Origin: Burkholderiaceae bacterium
GTDB lineage: Bacteria > Pseudomonadota > Gammaproteobacteria > Burkholderiales > Burkholderiaceae_D
Reading direction: 5' to 3'
Assembly (NCBI GenBank): GCA_019752915.1
Contig: JAIELO010000029.1
Span: forward strand, 1 to 5,470
DNA: 5,470 nt
Shown: positions 1 to 5,470 of the stretch, piece by piece
Layout: each line of letters opens with the position of its first letter
Position numbering within the stretch: the stretch's first letter is position 1
Position numbers and translations under genes: made by a program
Notes under the pieces: generated by a model
The model's input: the letters and a program-made list of their open reading frames with translations, nothing else
What the model was told of the DNA's origin: nothing
The model's database searches: none

Positions 1-564
1 CAGATTACCGATCGAGATCACCGGAATATTGTAGGTCTTGGCCACTTCCTGCACCGCCGAATTGGGCGACAGTTCGCCATCCTTGCCGGAGCGTTCCATG
101 CGGTCGAGTGCAATCAGCACGGCGCATGGCTCGGCGCCGGCAGCACGGATCATGTCGACCGATTCGCGCACCGAGGTACCAGCCGAAATCACGTCATCGA
201 TGATCACTACTTTGCCCGTCAGCTTGGCGCCGACGATGGTGCCGCCTTCGCCGTGATCCTTGGCTTCCTTGCGATTGAAGGCGAACGAGGTATTGCGGCC
301 TTTGCCAGCCAGCGCTACGGCGGTGGCCGAGGCCAGCGTGATGCCCTTGTAGGCCGGGCCAAACAGCATGTCGAACTCCACACCGGAGTCGAGCAGCGTC
401 TGGGCGTAGAACTGCGCCAGTTGTGCCAGCGTGGCGCCGTCATGGAACAGGCCCGCGTTGAAGAAGTAAGGCGACTGGCGCCCCGCCTTGGTGGTGAACT
501 CGCCGAAACGCAGCACACCGGTTTTGACGGAAAACGCAATAAAGTCCTGACGTAAGTTATTCAT
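1..564 (-). CDS. pyrE: Orotate phosphoribosyltransferase (partial, C-terminus outside window)
   Basis: Cytosolic enzyme of de novo pyrimidine synthesis that joins orotate to PRPP to give orotidine 5'-monophosphate and pyrophosphate. The reading frame is open from the ATG at 564-562 to the window edge, giving 188 codons; the family is about 213 residues, so roughly the last 25 are missing. Visible motifs are AYKG (residues 71-74, with the PRPP-contacting Lys73), the catalytic-loop segment [13 protein letters not shown] (96-108, with Arg98, Lys99, Lys102 and His104), and the PRPP-binding motif [11 protein letters not shown] (121-131). The N-terminus [11 protein letters not shown] aligns with the usual start of the family. 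A GGGG stretch at 572-569 lies 4 bases before the start and may serve as ribosome binding site. The gene diverges from the exonuclease III gene across 87 bases. Nothing looks damaged. The assignment is secure. Confidence 0.96.
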   Translation of the reverse strand, partial: MNNLRQDFIAFSVKTGVLRFGEFTTKAGRQSPYFFNAGLFHDGATLAQLAQFYAQTLLDSGVEFDMLFGPAYKGITLASATAVALAGKGRNTSFAFNRKEAKDHGEGGTIVGAKLTGKVVIIDDVISAGTSVRESVDMIRAAGAEPCAVLIALDRMERSGKDGELSPNSAVQEVAKTYNIPVISIGNL

Positions 565-590
565 ACAGCCCCATTTCTACCCATTTATGA

Positions 591-619
591 TTGATGCCCG
601 TATTTTAACGCTACACTAT
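591..619 (+). promoter_or_regulatory. Weak candidate promoter for the exonuclease III gene
   Basis: On the plus strand TTGATG (591-596) could be a -35 box. The -10 is unclear: TACACT (612-617) is the better hexamer but gives a 15-base spacer, while CACTAT (614-619) gives 17 bases with a poorer match. Either choice overlaps the pyrE promoter candidate, so the two divergent promoters would share DNA. No clear Shine-Dalgarno sequence precedes the ATG at 652. Confidence 0.3.
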
Positions 620-629
620 CGCATTCCAA
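602..629 (-). promoter_or_regulatory. Candidate sigma70-type promoter for pyrE
   Basis: On the minus strand a TTGGAA box (629-624, 4 of 6 matches to TTGACA) is followed after 16 bases by TAAAAT (607-602, 5 of 6 matches to TATAAT). Transcription would start near 595, leaving a leader of about 30 bases before the pyrE ATG. The position and spacing are reasonable, but this is by-eye matching only. A leader this short leaves little room for the kind of attenuator known upstream of pyrE in enteric bacteria. Confidence 0.45.
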
Positions 630-651
630 AAATTGTCGCACCAAACTCACT

Positions 652-1419
652 ATGCCGAAAATTATCTCTGCCAACCTGAATGGCATCCGCTCCGCCGCCT
701 CGAAGGGCTTTTTCACCTGGATGGCCGAACAGGACGCCGATTTCGTCTGCGTGCAGGAGCTCAAGGCGCAAGCCCCGGACATGCAGCCGGAGTTCCTCAA
801 CCCACCGGGCTACCGTGGCCACTTCCATTATGCCGAGAAAAAGGGCTATTCGGGCACCGGCGTGTATAGCAAGCAGGCACCGGATCGCGTGGTGATCGGT
901 TTCGGCGCGCCGGAATTCGATGCCGAAGGCCGTTATGTGCGTTGCGACTTCGGCAATCTGACGGTGATTTCCGTCTACTGCCCGTCCGGCTCCTCCGGTC
1001 CGGAACGTCAGGAAGCCAAGTTCCGCTTCATGGATCTGTTCCTGCCCCACCTGCAATCGCTGCACGCCGAAGGGCGCGAAGTGGTGATCTGCGGCGACTG
1101 GAACATCGCCCACAAAGAGATCGACCTGAAAAACTGGAAGGGTAACAAGAAGAACTCTGGCTTCCTGCCGGAAGAACGCGAGTGGATGACGCGCATCTTC
1201 GACGAAGTCGGCTTTGTCGATGTGCACCGCGGGCTCGATCCGCGCGAAGAACAGTACACGTGGTGGAGCAATCGCGGTCAGGCCTATGCCAAGAACGTCG
1301 GCTGGCGCATCGACTATCAGGTCGCCACGCCGGGCATTGCGGCCACCGCTAGCACGGTCGCCATCTACAAGGAACAGCGCTTCTCGGATCACGCGCCACT
1401 AACGATTCACTACGGCTGA
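652..1419 (+). CDS. xth: Exodeoxyribonuclease III / AP endonuclease
   Basis: Cytosolic base-excision-repair nuclease that cuts DNA 5' to abasic sites and, in many members, also removes 3' blocking groups or degrades duplex DNA from the 3' end. The 255-residue length fits the ExoIII/APE1 family (E. coli ExoIII has 268). The hallmarks are in order: SANLNGIRS (6-14) with Asn10, VQELK (34-38) with the metal-binding Glu36, YCPSGSS (109-115) with Tyr109, GDWNIAH (148-154) with Asp149 and Asn151, GWRIDY (217-222) and SDHAPL (245-250) with the Asp246-His247 pair. From memory, the NWKGNKKNSGFLPEEREW stretch (161-178) closely resembles the Neisseria AP endonuclease NApe, so AP endonuclease activity may dominate; that is inference. 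The ATG at 652 is chosen because the family N-terminus starts there, although no good ribosome binding site is visible. It stands alone, divergent from pyrE and convergent with the following cluster. Confidence 0.95.
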   Translation: MPKIISANLNGIRSAASKGFFTWMAEQDADFVCVQELKAQAPDMQPEFLNPPGYRGHFHYAEKKGYSGTGVYSKQAPDRVVIGFGAPEFDAEGRYVRCDFGNLTVISVYCPSGSSGPERQEAKFRFMDLFLPHLQSLHAEGREVVICGDWNIAHKEIDLKNWKGNKKNSGFLPEEREWMTRIFDEVGFVDVHRGLDPREEQYTWWSNRGQAYAKNVGWRIDYQVATPGIAATASTVAIYKEQRFSDHAPLTIHYG

Positions 1420-1426
1420 TCAGCCG
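1413..1426. repeat. 14-base perfect palindrome over the xth stop codon
   Basis: CGGCTGATCAGCCG equals its own reverse complement and contains the xth stop codon (TGA, 1417-1419). As RNA it could form a 5-base-pair stem with a GATC loop. No T run follows on either strand, so it is not a standard intrinsic terminator by itself. Its right half overlaps the CAGCCGCC arm at 1421-1428. Confidence 0.6.
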
Positions 1427-1444
1427 CCCTTGCCGACGACGTGG

Positions 1445-1471
1445 CAGCCGCCTTACAAAGTGCGGCGGCTG
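1445..1471. terminator. Inverted repeat between convergent genes, possible weak terminator
   Basis: CAGCCGCC (1445-1452) and GGCGGCTG (1464-1471) form a perfect 8-base-pair GC-rich stem with an 11-base loop. The loop contains the minus-strand stop codon of the pseudouridine synthase gene (1455-1453), so the right arm lies within its last codons. A second copy of the left arm is at 1421-1428. A stem between two convergent 3' ends suggests a bidirectional transcript end or an RNA-stabilising hairpin. Neither strand shows a downstream U tract, so termination activity is uncertain. Confidence 0.35.
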
Positions 1472-2340
1472 AGGAACTCGCGTCGCTCGCCCGTGAACGG
1501 ATCGTTGAACGCGATCCGCCGGGCCAGCAGTTTTAACGGCGACGACACGTCATCCTGCTTGCACGGCAGCGCCACCGGATAGAAAGCATCATTGATAATC
1601 GGGATGCCGAGTGCCGCCAGATGCACGCGCAACTGATGCTGACGCCCCGTGTGCGGCAGCAAGCGATAGAGTGTGGCAGCTTCACGCTGCTCGATCACAT
1701 CAATCACGGTTTCCGAATTCGGCTCGCCCGCGACTTCTTTCATGGTGAAGAATTTTTCGCCTTCCACCATCCGGCTGCGGTAGGTGAACGGGAACTCGTG
1801 CCCCGACAGATGGGGTGCCAGCGCTTCGTATTCTTTTTCGATTTCGCGCTGCTGGAATAGTGACTGGTAGGCGCCACGACTGTCCTCGCGACGCGAGAAA
1901 ATCACCACCCCGGCCGTTTCGCGGTCCAGCCGGTGAATCGGCGTGAGTGCCTGCTCGCCGAGCTTTTTCTTCAACCGCACCAGCAGCGTCTCATGCAGAA
2001 AACGGCCGGACGGAATCATCGGCAGGAAGTGCGGCTTGTCGACCACCAGTAGATGTTCGTCCATGAACAGCACCTCTTCCTGAAACGGAATCGGTGTTTC
2101 CGCTTCCAGCTCGCGGTAGTAGAAAATCCGCATGCCACGCCGGAACGCACTATCCGGCATCAGCACCACGCCGTCGGCATCGACCACTTCGCCGCGCGCC
2201 ATGCGATCACGCCAGCTAGCTTCGGCCACGCCGGGAAAACGCTCCAGCAGAAACGTCAGCAGATCCGGCCACTGCCCTTCCGGTAGCCATAGGTAACTGG
2301 GCGCGACGCCGTCGCGCATCGGCAGTGGTGCTGCAGCCAT
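1453..2340 (-). CDS. RluA-family pseudouridine synthase, RNA target unassigned
   Basis: Predicted cytosolic enzyme that isomerises a uridine in rRNA or tRNA to pseudouridine. The 295-residue protein has a poorly conserved S4-like RNA-binding region at about residues 25-75, then the catalytic domain from about 85. That domain starts at VVDKPHFLP (99-107), carries the signature HRLDRETAG (136-144) with catalytic Asp139, and ends with the conserved PHTGRQHQLRVHL block (229-241). The DKPHFLP-type segment, in place of the common NKPAG form, points to a branch of the family distinct from E. coli RluA, RluC and RluD, so no target is given. The ATG at 2340 shares one base with the stop codon of the protease gene upstream (TGATG), which supports this start and implies translational coupling; Met8 is a less likely alternative. 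It is the last gene of the cluster. Confidence 0.9.
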   Translation of the reverse strand: MAAAPLPMRDGVAPSYLWLPEGQWPDLLTFLLERFPGVAEASWRDRMARGEVVDADGVVLMPDSAFRRGMRIFYYRELEAETPIPFQEEVLFMDEHLLVVDKPHFLPMIPSGRFLHETLLVRLKKKLGEQALTPIHRLDRETAGVVIFSRREDSRGAYQSLFQQREIEKEYEALAPHLSGHEFPFTYRSRMVEGEKFFTMKEVAGEPNSETVIDVIEQREAATLYRLLPHTGRQHQLRVHLAALGIPIINDAFYPVALPCKQDDVSSPLKLLARRIAFNDPFTGERREFLSRRTL

Positions 2341-3221
2341 CAGGGTTTAGGCAGCGCCAGCGAGCGGTATGGCGGCAGATTCTGCGGGTCCAGCCCGCGT
2401 GCGCGTGCGAACACCGGCAAGACCAGATACATATTCTTGTCCATGTCCTCGATGCGCTTGCTGCCGCTCGGGTGAGTCGACAGGAAGGGCAAAGGCTGGG
2501 CCTTATTCACGGAACTCATCTTCTGCCACAGCGCGATACCGGCACGCGGATCGAAGCCGGCGCGTGCCGCCAGATCCAGCCCGACCAGATCGGCTTCGCT
2601 TTCATCGCCGCGCGAAAAACTCAGCGCAGCACCTTGCGCTACCGCGCCCGCTGCTGCGTCACCAAGACGCGGATCAACACCGAAATAGGCGGAACCGATG
2701 GCACCTGCGATGCGTGCACCGAACGAAGTAATGGTGTTTTTACCAGCCTGCTCGCGGGCGTGCTCGCGCAACGCGTGCGCAATCTCGTGGCCCATCACCA
2801 TCGCCACTTCATCGTCGGTCAGATTGAGTTTGACCAGAATTCCGTTGTAGAAGGCGATCCGGCCACCGGGCATGCAGAAAGCATTCACAGTGGGTGAATT
2901 GAGCAGATTGACTTCCCATTTCCAGTTGGCGGAATCAGGATTCCAGCGAGTGGTGAACGGGATCAGGCGCTGCGCAATCGCGCGCAAGCGGATCAGCTGC
3001 GGATTGCGCTCGGTGGCAACGGCATCCTTCTGGTGCGCCTGCTGCAGCATCTGGTCGTATTGCAGTTTCGACTGCTGATCGAACTGGCGGGCGTCGCCGC
3101 CAAGACCGCGCAGGCGCGACATACGGGTAACGGGAATACCATCATCCTGCGCAAAGACTGGCAGGGTGCTGCTCAGGCAGACCAGCGCCAGCGCAGCAAT
3201 CAGGGTTTTAGACTTTTTCAT
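2340..3221 (-). CDS. Exported M48-family zinc metalloprotease (LoiP/BepA-like)
   Basis: Predicted periplasmic zinc endopeptidase; relatives such as E. coli LoiP and BepA act in outer-membrane protein quality control. Numbered from the ATG at 3221 (293 residues), a basic start MKKSK and a hydrophobic stretch lead to PVFA-Q, giving a likely signal-peptidase I cleavage after residue 24. The zinc site is HEIAH (145-149), with a third ligand probably Glu207 in the DESEAD segment (206-211). STHPSG (248-253) is also typical of the family. There is no C-terminal TPR repeat region of the BepA kind, so it is closer to the short LoiP/YcaL type, but Cys15 lacks a proper lipobox. The ORF can begin one codon earlier with GTG (3224); ATG is preferred because the GGAA at 3233-3230 then lies 8 bases upstream. 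It overlaps the permease gene by 14 bases and the next gene by 1. Confidence 0.92.
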   Translation of the reverse strand: MKKSKTLIAALALVCLSSTLPVFAQDDGIPVTRMSRLRGLGGDARQFDQQSKLQYDQMLQQAHQKDAVATERNPQLIRLRAIAQRLIPFTTRWNPDSANWKWEVNLLNSPTVNAFCMPGGRIAFYNGILVKLNLTDDEVAMVMGHEIAHALREHAREQAGKNTITSFGARIAGAIGSAYFGVDPRLGDAAAGAVAQGAALSFSRGDESEADLVGLDLAARAGFDPRAGIALWQKMSSVNKAQPLPFLSTHPSGSKRIEDMDKNMYLVLPVFARARGLDPQNLPPYRSLALPKP

Positions 3222-4473
3222 CACGACTGTTCCATGGAGCGATTTTGGGTAACATCATCATGGCGGGGAAGGCCATCACAAAGCACACAATAAAGAACCA
3301 GAACCAGCCCGTTTCCGCGACGATAAAACCGACCGAAGAATTGATGAAGGTGCGCGGTACAGCGGCCAGACTGGAAAATAATGCGTATTGGGTGGCAGTG
3401 TAGCGCGGATCGGTAGCACGCGACATGAACGCGACCAGTGCGGCAGAACCTAGCCCCAGACTGGCAAACGCTTCAAAGCCGAAAGCGATGCTCAGCACCA
3501 CCGGATCAGGGCCAACCCTGGCTAGCCAGGCAAAGCCGAGAATCGCCAGCGCCTGCAACACACCGAACACCCATAAGGCGCGGTTGATGCCAAGCTTGAT
3601 CATCCAGATGCCGCCCACTGCACCACCGGCCAGCGCTGCCCACCAGCCGGTGGCGTTTGCGGCCAGTCCGATCTGCTTGGTGGTGAAGCCGATATCGAGG
3701 AAAAACTTGGTCGACAGTGCGGTCGACATGCTGTCGCCGATTTTATACAGCAGCACAAAGGCAATGATCAGTAGCGCCTGCTGCCAGCCATCGCGCTGGA
3801 TAAATTCGCGGAATGGCAGTACCACCGCTTCCTGCAGATTCTTCGGTGGCGCGCCATACACTGCCGGTTCTCTGGAAAACAGGGTGCAAACAAAACCGGG
3901 CAACATGAAGGCCGCCACAATCCAGAACACCGCCTGCCACGACATACTGTCGGCCAGCACCAGCCCCAGCGCACTGGGAATCAGGCTGGCGGCCTTGTAG
4001 GCATTGACGATGATGGCAGCGCCTAGCCCCTGCTCGCATTCCTCCAGTATCTCGCGCCGGTAGGCATCGATCACCACGTCCTGACTTGCCGATAAAAATG
4101 CGATGAGAAACACTCCGCCAGCAATCAGCGGCAATTGCTGCTGCGGATCGAGCATGCCGAGTGCACCGATCACCAGAAACAGCGCCAACTGGGTCAGCGC
4201 CATCCAGCCGCGCCGCCGCCCCAGACGGCCAATCGCGTAGCGGTCCATCAAGGGCGCCCACAGGAACTTGAAGGTGTACGGGAAGGTCACCAGCGCAAAC
4301 AGCCCGAGTGACTTCACATCGAGGCCGGACTTGGCCAGCCACGCCTGCATCAGATAGATCAGCGTGTACAGCGGCAGACCGGAACTGAAGCCGAAGAACA
4401 GAATGGCGACCGTGCGGCGGTTGAAATAGCTGTACCACGGACGCGCTGCGGCCTGCAGTTCCGGACTGTTCAT
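3208..4473 (-). CDS. ampG: AmpG-family muropeptide permease (MFS)
   Basis: Predicted inner-membrane, proton-driven importer of GlcNAc-anhydroMurNAc peptides released during cell-wall turnover, the entry step of peptidoglycan recycling; in many bacteria it also affects induction of AmpC beta-lactamase. The 421-residue protein is hydrophobic throughout, with roughly 12 membrane segments estimated by eye. AmpG-like motifs are GLPLYTL (32-38), LWAPLMDR (71-78), GRRRGW (85-90), SASQDVVIDAYRREIL (128-143) and YKIGDSMSTAL (243-253). E. coli AmpG is longer (491 residues, 14 segments); shorter forms like this are common in other proteobacteria. The ATG at 4473 begins 5 bases after the metW stop, with AAAGG at 4488-4484 inside the end of metW as a likely ribosome binding site. 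The stop codon lies inside the start of the protease gene. The family is secure; the substrate is inferred from homology. Confidence 0.9.
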   Translation of the reverse strand: MNSPELQAAARPWYSYFNRRTVAILFFGFSSGLPLYTLIYLMQAWLAKSGLDVKSLGLFALVTFPYTFKFLWAPLMDRYAIGRLGRRRGWMALTQLALFLVIGALGMLDPQQQLPLIAGGVFLIAFLSASQDVVIDAYRREILEECEQGLGAAIIVNAYKAASLIPSALGLVLADSMSWQAVFWIVAAFMLPGFVCTLFSREPAVYGAPPKNLQEAVVLPFREFIQRDGWQQALLIIAFVLLYKIGDSMSTALSTKFFLDIGFTTKQIGLAANATGWWAALAGGAVGGIWMIKLGINRALWVFGVLQALAILGFAWLARVGPDPVVLSIAFGFEAFASLGLGSAALVAFMSRATDPRYTATQYALFSSLAAVPRTFINSSVGFIVAETGWFWFFIVCFVMAFPAMMMLPKIAPWNSRDEKV

Positions 4474-4478
4474 GTGTA

Positions 4479-5084
4479 CTACACCTTTCTACGCAAGCGG
4501 AATACCGCCAGATCGCCGCGCAGGTTAGGCAGGAAATTCACCCGATGCCCTTCCGCCAGCGCCACGCACTCCATCACTTCCAGTCCGCAGTCCTCGGCCA
4601 GATCACGGAAATCGTTGATCGTGGCACAGCGCACGTTGGGCGTGTCATACCATTCGTAAGGCAGCGATTCCGATACCGGCATGCGCCCTTTCAGCAGCGC
4701 CACGCGGTGCGGCCAGTAGGCGAAGTTGGGGAAGGAAACAATGGCTTCTTTGCCGACCCGCACGATGTCGCGCAACAGTGGCTCGACCTGCTTCATCATT
4801 TGCAGCGAGGACAGGCACAGCACCGTATCGAAGCTGTTATCGCCAAACAGCGCCAGCCCCTTTTCCATATCCTGCTGGATCACCCGTACGCCGCGCTGGG
4901 TACTTTCCAGTACTTTATCGTCGGCGATCTCGATGCCGTAACCGCTGCACTGCTTGTCGCTCTGCAGATAATCCATCATCACGCCATCGCCGCAACCGAC
5001 ATCGAGCACATGTGCGCCGGGCGCAACCCAGTGCGCGATAAAGGCCAGATCCGGCCGTGCACTACTCAAATCATTGAAATTCAT
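4479..5084 (-). CDS. metW: Methionine biosynthesis protein MetW
   Basis: MetW is a small protein with a methyltransferase-like fold, encoded beside metX in many proteobacteria and needed genetically, as shown in Pseudomonas, for the homoserine-acylation step; its exact biochemical role is less clear. The 201-residue length is usual. Visible motifs are the SAM-binding-type glycine motif VLDVGCGDG (26-34), QDMEKGL (71-77), the SFPNF segment (117-121) and the C-terminal [11 protein letters not shown] (187-197), all typical of MetW. The ATG at 5084 is chosen because it forms the classic ATGA overlap with the metX stop and is preceded by a GGGGG run (5095-5091) six bases upstream. A GTG at 5108 would add eight residues that look like read-through of metX sequence. 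The permease gene follows after 5 bases. Confidence 0.96.
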   Translation of the reverse strand: MNFNDLSSARPDLAFIAHWVAPGAHVLDVGCGDGVMMDYLQSDKQCSGYGIEIADDKVLESTQRGVRVIQQDMEKGLALFGDNSFDTVLCLSSLQMMKQVEPLLRDIVRVGKEAIVSFPNFAYWPHRVALLKGRMPVSESLPYEWYDTPNVRCATINDFRDLAEDCGLEVMECVALAEGHRVNFLPNLRGDLAVFRLRRKV

Positions 5085-5470
5085 TGGCGTCCCCCGATCT
5101 CGTCCCACACCTGCCCGTAGTAGGCACGCACCATGTTCATATAGCGCGCATCTTCCAGCAGGAAGGCATCGTGGCCATGCGGCGCATCGATTTCGGCATA
5201 GGTAACCTGACGCCGGTTACTAATCAGCGCGCGGACAATTTCCTGACTACGCTCGGGCGAAAAACGCCAGTCGGTGGTAAAAGAAGCGAGGAAGAATTTG
5301 GCTTTGGTGACGGCCAGCGTACGCGCCAGATCACCACCGTGCAGACGCGCCGGATCGAAATAATCGAGCGCCTTGGTAATCAGCAGATAGGTGTTGGCGT
5401 CGAAGTATTCGCTGAATTTGTCGCCCTGATAGCGCAGGTAGGATTCGATTTCGAAGTCCACCCCGAAGCC
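5081..5470 (-). CDS. metX: Homoserine O-acyltransferase MetX (partial, C-terminal 129 residues)
   Basis: Cytosolic alpha/beta-hydrolase-fold enzyme that transfers an acyl group from acyl-CoA to the homoserine hydroxyl, the committed step of methionine synthesis. The frame is open through the window edge, so the N-terminal part with the nucleophilic serine is not seen. The visible part begins with [12 protein letters not shown] (window residues 5-16), a conserved MetX segment, and contains the other two catalytic-triad residues: Asp in [11 protein letters not shown] (codon 5272-5270) and His in HGHDAFL (codon 5173-5171). Because it is paired with metW and carries DWRFSP, it may use succinyl-CoA rather than acetyl-CoA; this is inference from related metXW-type enzymes, many of which proved to be succinyltransferases. 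The TGA stop overlaps the metW start by 4 bases. It is the most upstream visible gene of the cluster; its promoter is outside the window. Confidence 0.95.
   Translation of the reverse strand, partial: GFGVDFEIESYLRYQGDKFSEYFDANTYLLITKALDYFDPARLHGGDLARTLAVTKAKFFLASFTTDWRFSPERSQEIVRALISNRRQVTYAEIDAPHGHDAFLLEDARYMNMVRAYYGQVWDEIGGRQ

Noticed and set aside
616..1392. Long minus-strand open frame (258 codons) opposite the exonuclease III gene
   Set aside because: It lies antisense to a gene with all family motifs, shows no recognisable domain, and is explained by high third-position GC on the coding strand.
2325..2897. Plus-strand 190-codon frame opposite the protease gene
   Set aside because: Antisense shadow crossing the junction of two well-supported minus-strand genes; no domain.
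2339..3212. Similar short strings, ATCAGGGTTTAG near 2339 and ATCAGGGTTTTAG near 3200, as a possible direct repeat
   Set aside because: Only about 12 bases with one indel, both explained by unrelated coding sequence (a C-terminus and a signal peptide); no element boundaries or target duplications are seen.
3425..4000. Plus-strand 191-codon frame opposite the permease gene
   Set aside because: Antisense shadow of a clear membrane-protein gene; no domain and no convincing ribosome binding site.
3743..4438. Minus-strand 231-codon frame inside the permease gene, in another frame
   Set aside because: It lies within the ampG coding sequence, is rich in Arg, Ala and Gly as expected of an out-of-frame reading, and has no motif.
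5085..5108. Upstream GTG start for metW adding eight residues
   Set aside because: The ATG at 5084 has the typical ATGA overlap, a well-spaced GGGGG and the normal MetW N-terminus.
4545..5120. Plus-strand 191-codon frame opposite metW
   Set aside because: Antisense to metW, His- and Gln-rich as expected from the complementary frame, with no recognisable family.
1..5470. Mobile element, CRISPR array, defence system or tRNA gene
   Set aside because: Nearly every base is assigned to intact housekeeping genes; no repeat arrays, transposase motifs, integration sites or cloverleaf structures were seen.

Overview
The window reads as a piece of ordinary chromosome from a Gram-negative proteobacterium, most likely a betaproteobacterium. 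Three things point that way: the fairly high GC content (estimated by eye, high fifties percent), an exonuclease III homologue that closely resembles the Neisseria-type AP endonuclease, and a metX-metW pair followed by an ampG-type permease and an exported M48 protease. A member of the Neisseriales is my best guess, from remembered protein similarity and gene order only; no search was run.

Layout. Positions 1-564 (minus strand) hold the first 188 codons of pyrE (orotate phosphoribosyltransferase); its 3' end lies outside the window. A short divergent intergenic region (565-651) carries overlapping promoter candidates for pyrE and for the plus-strand exonuclease III gene (652-1419). That gene converges on a five-gene minus-strand cluster filling 1453-5470. 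Read in its own direction, the cluster is metX (3' part only, 5470-5081), metW (5084-4479), ampG-like permease (4473-3208), M48 metalloprotease with a signal peptide (3221-2340) and RluA-family pseudouridine synthase (2340-1453). Adjacent genes overlap by 4, 14 and 1 bases or are separated by 5 bases, so they are probably cotranscribed and translationally coupled.

Functionally, MetX and MetW act together at the homoserine acylation step of methionine synthesis. The permease is predicted to import muropeptides for cell-wall recycling, the protease works in the cell envelope, and the pseudouridine synthase modifies an RNA not identifiable here. PyrE belongs to pyrimidine synthesis and the nuclease to base-excision repair. 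The cluster is a mix of housekeeping genes without a single evident pathway.

I found no mobile element, CRISPR array, tRNA or rRNA gene, toxin-antitoxin pair or defence system, and no gene-free stretch longer than 87 bases. I see no undescribed system here. The points worth a second look are small: the acyl-donor specificity of MetX, the tight mixed-function operon, the lack of a lipobox in the protease, the unassigned target of the pseudouridine synthase, and an inverted-repeat cluster between the convergent genes.
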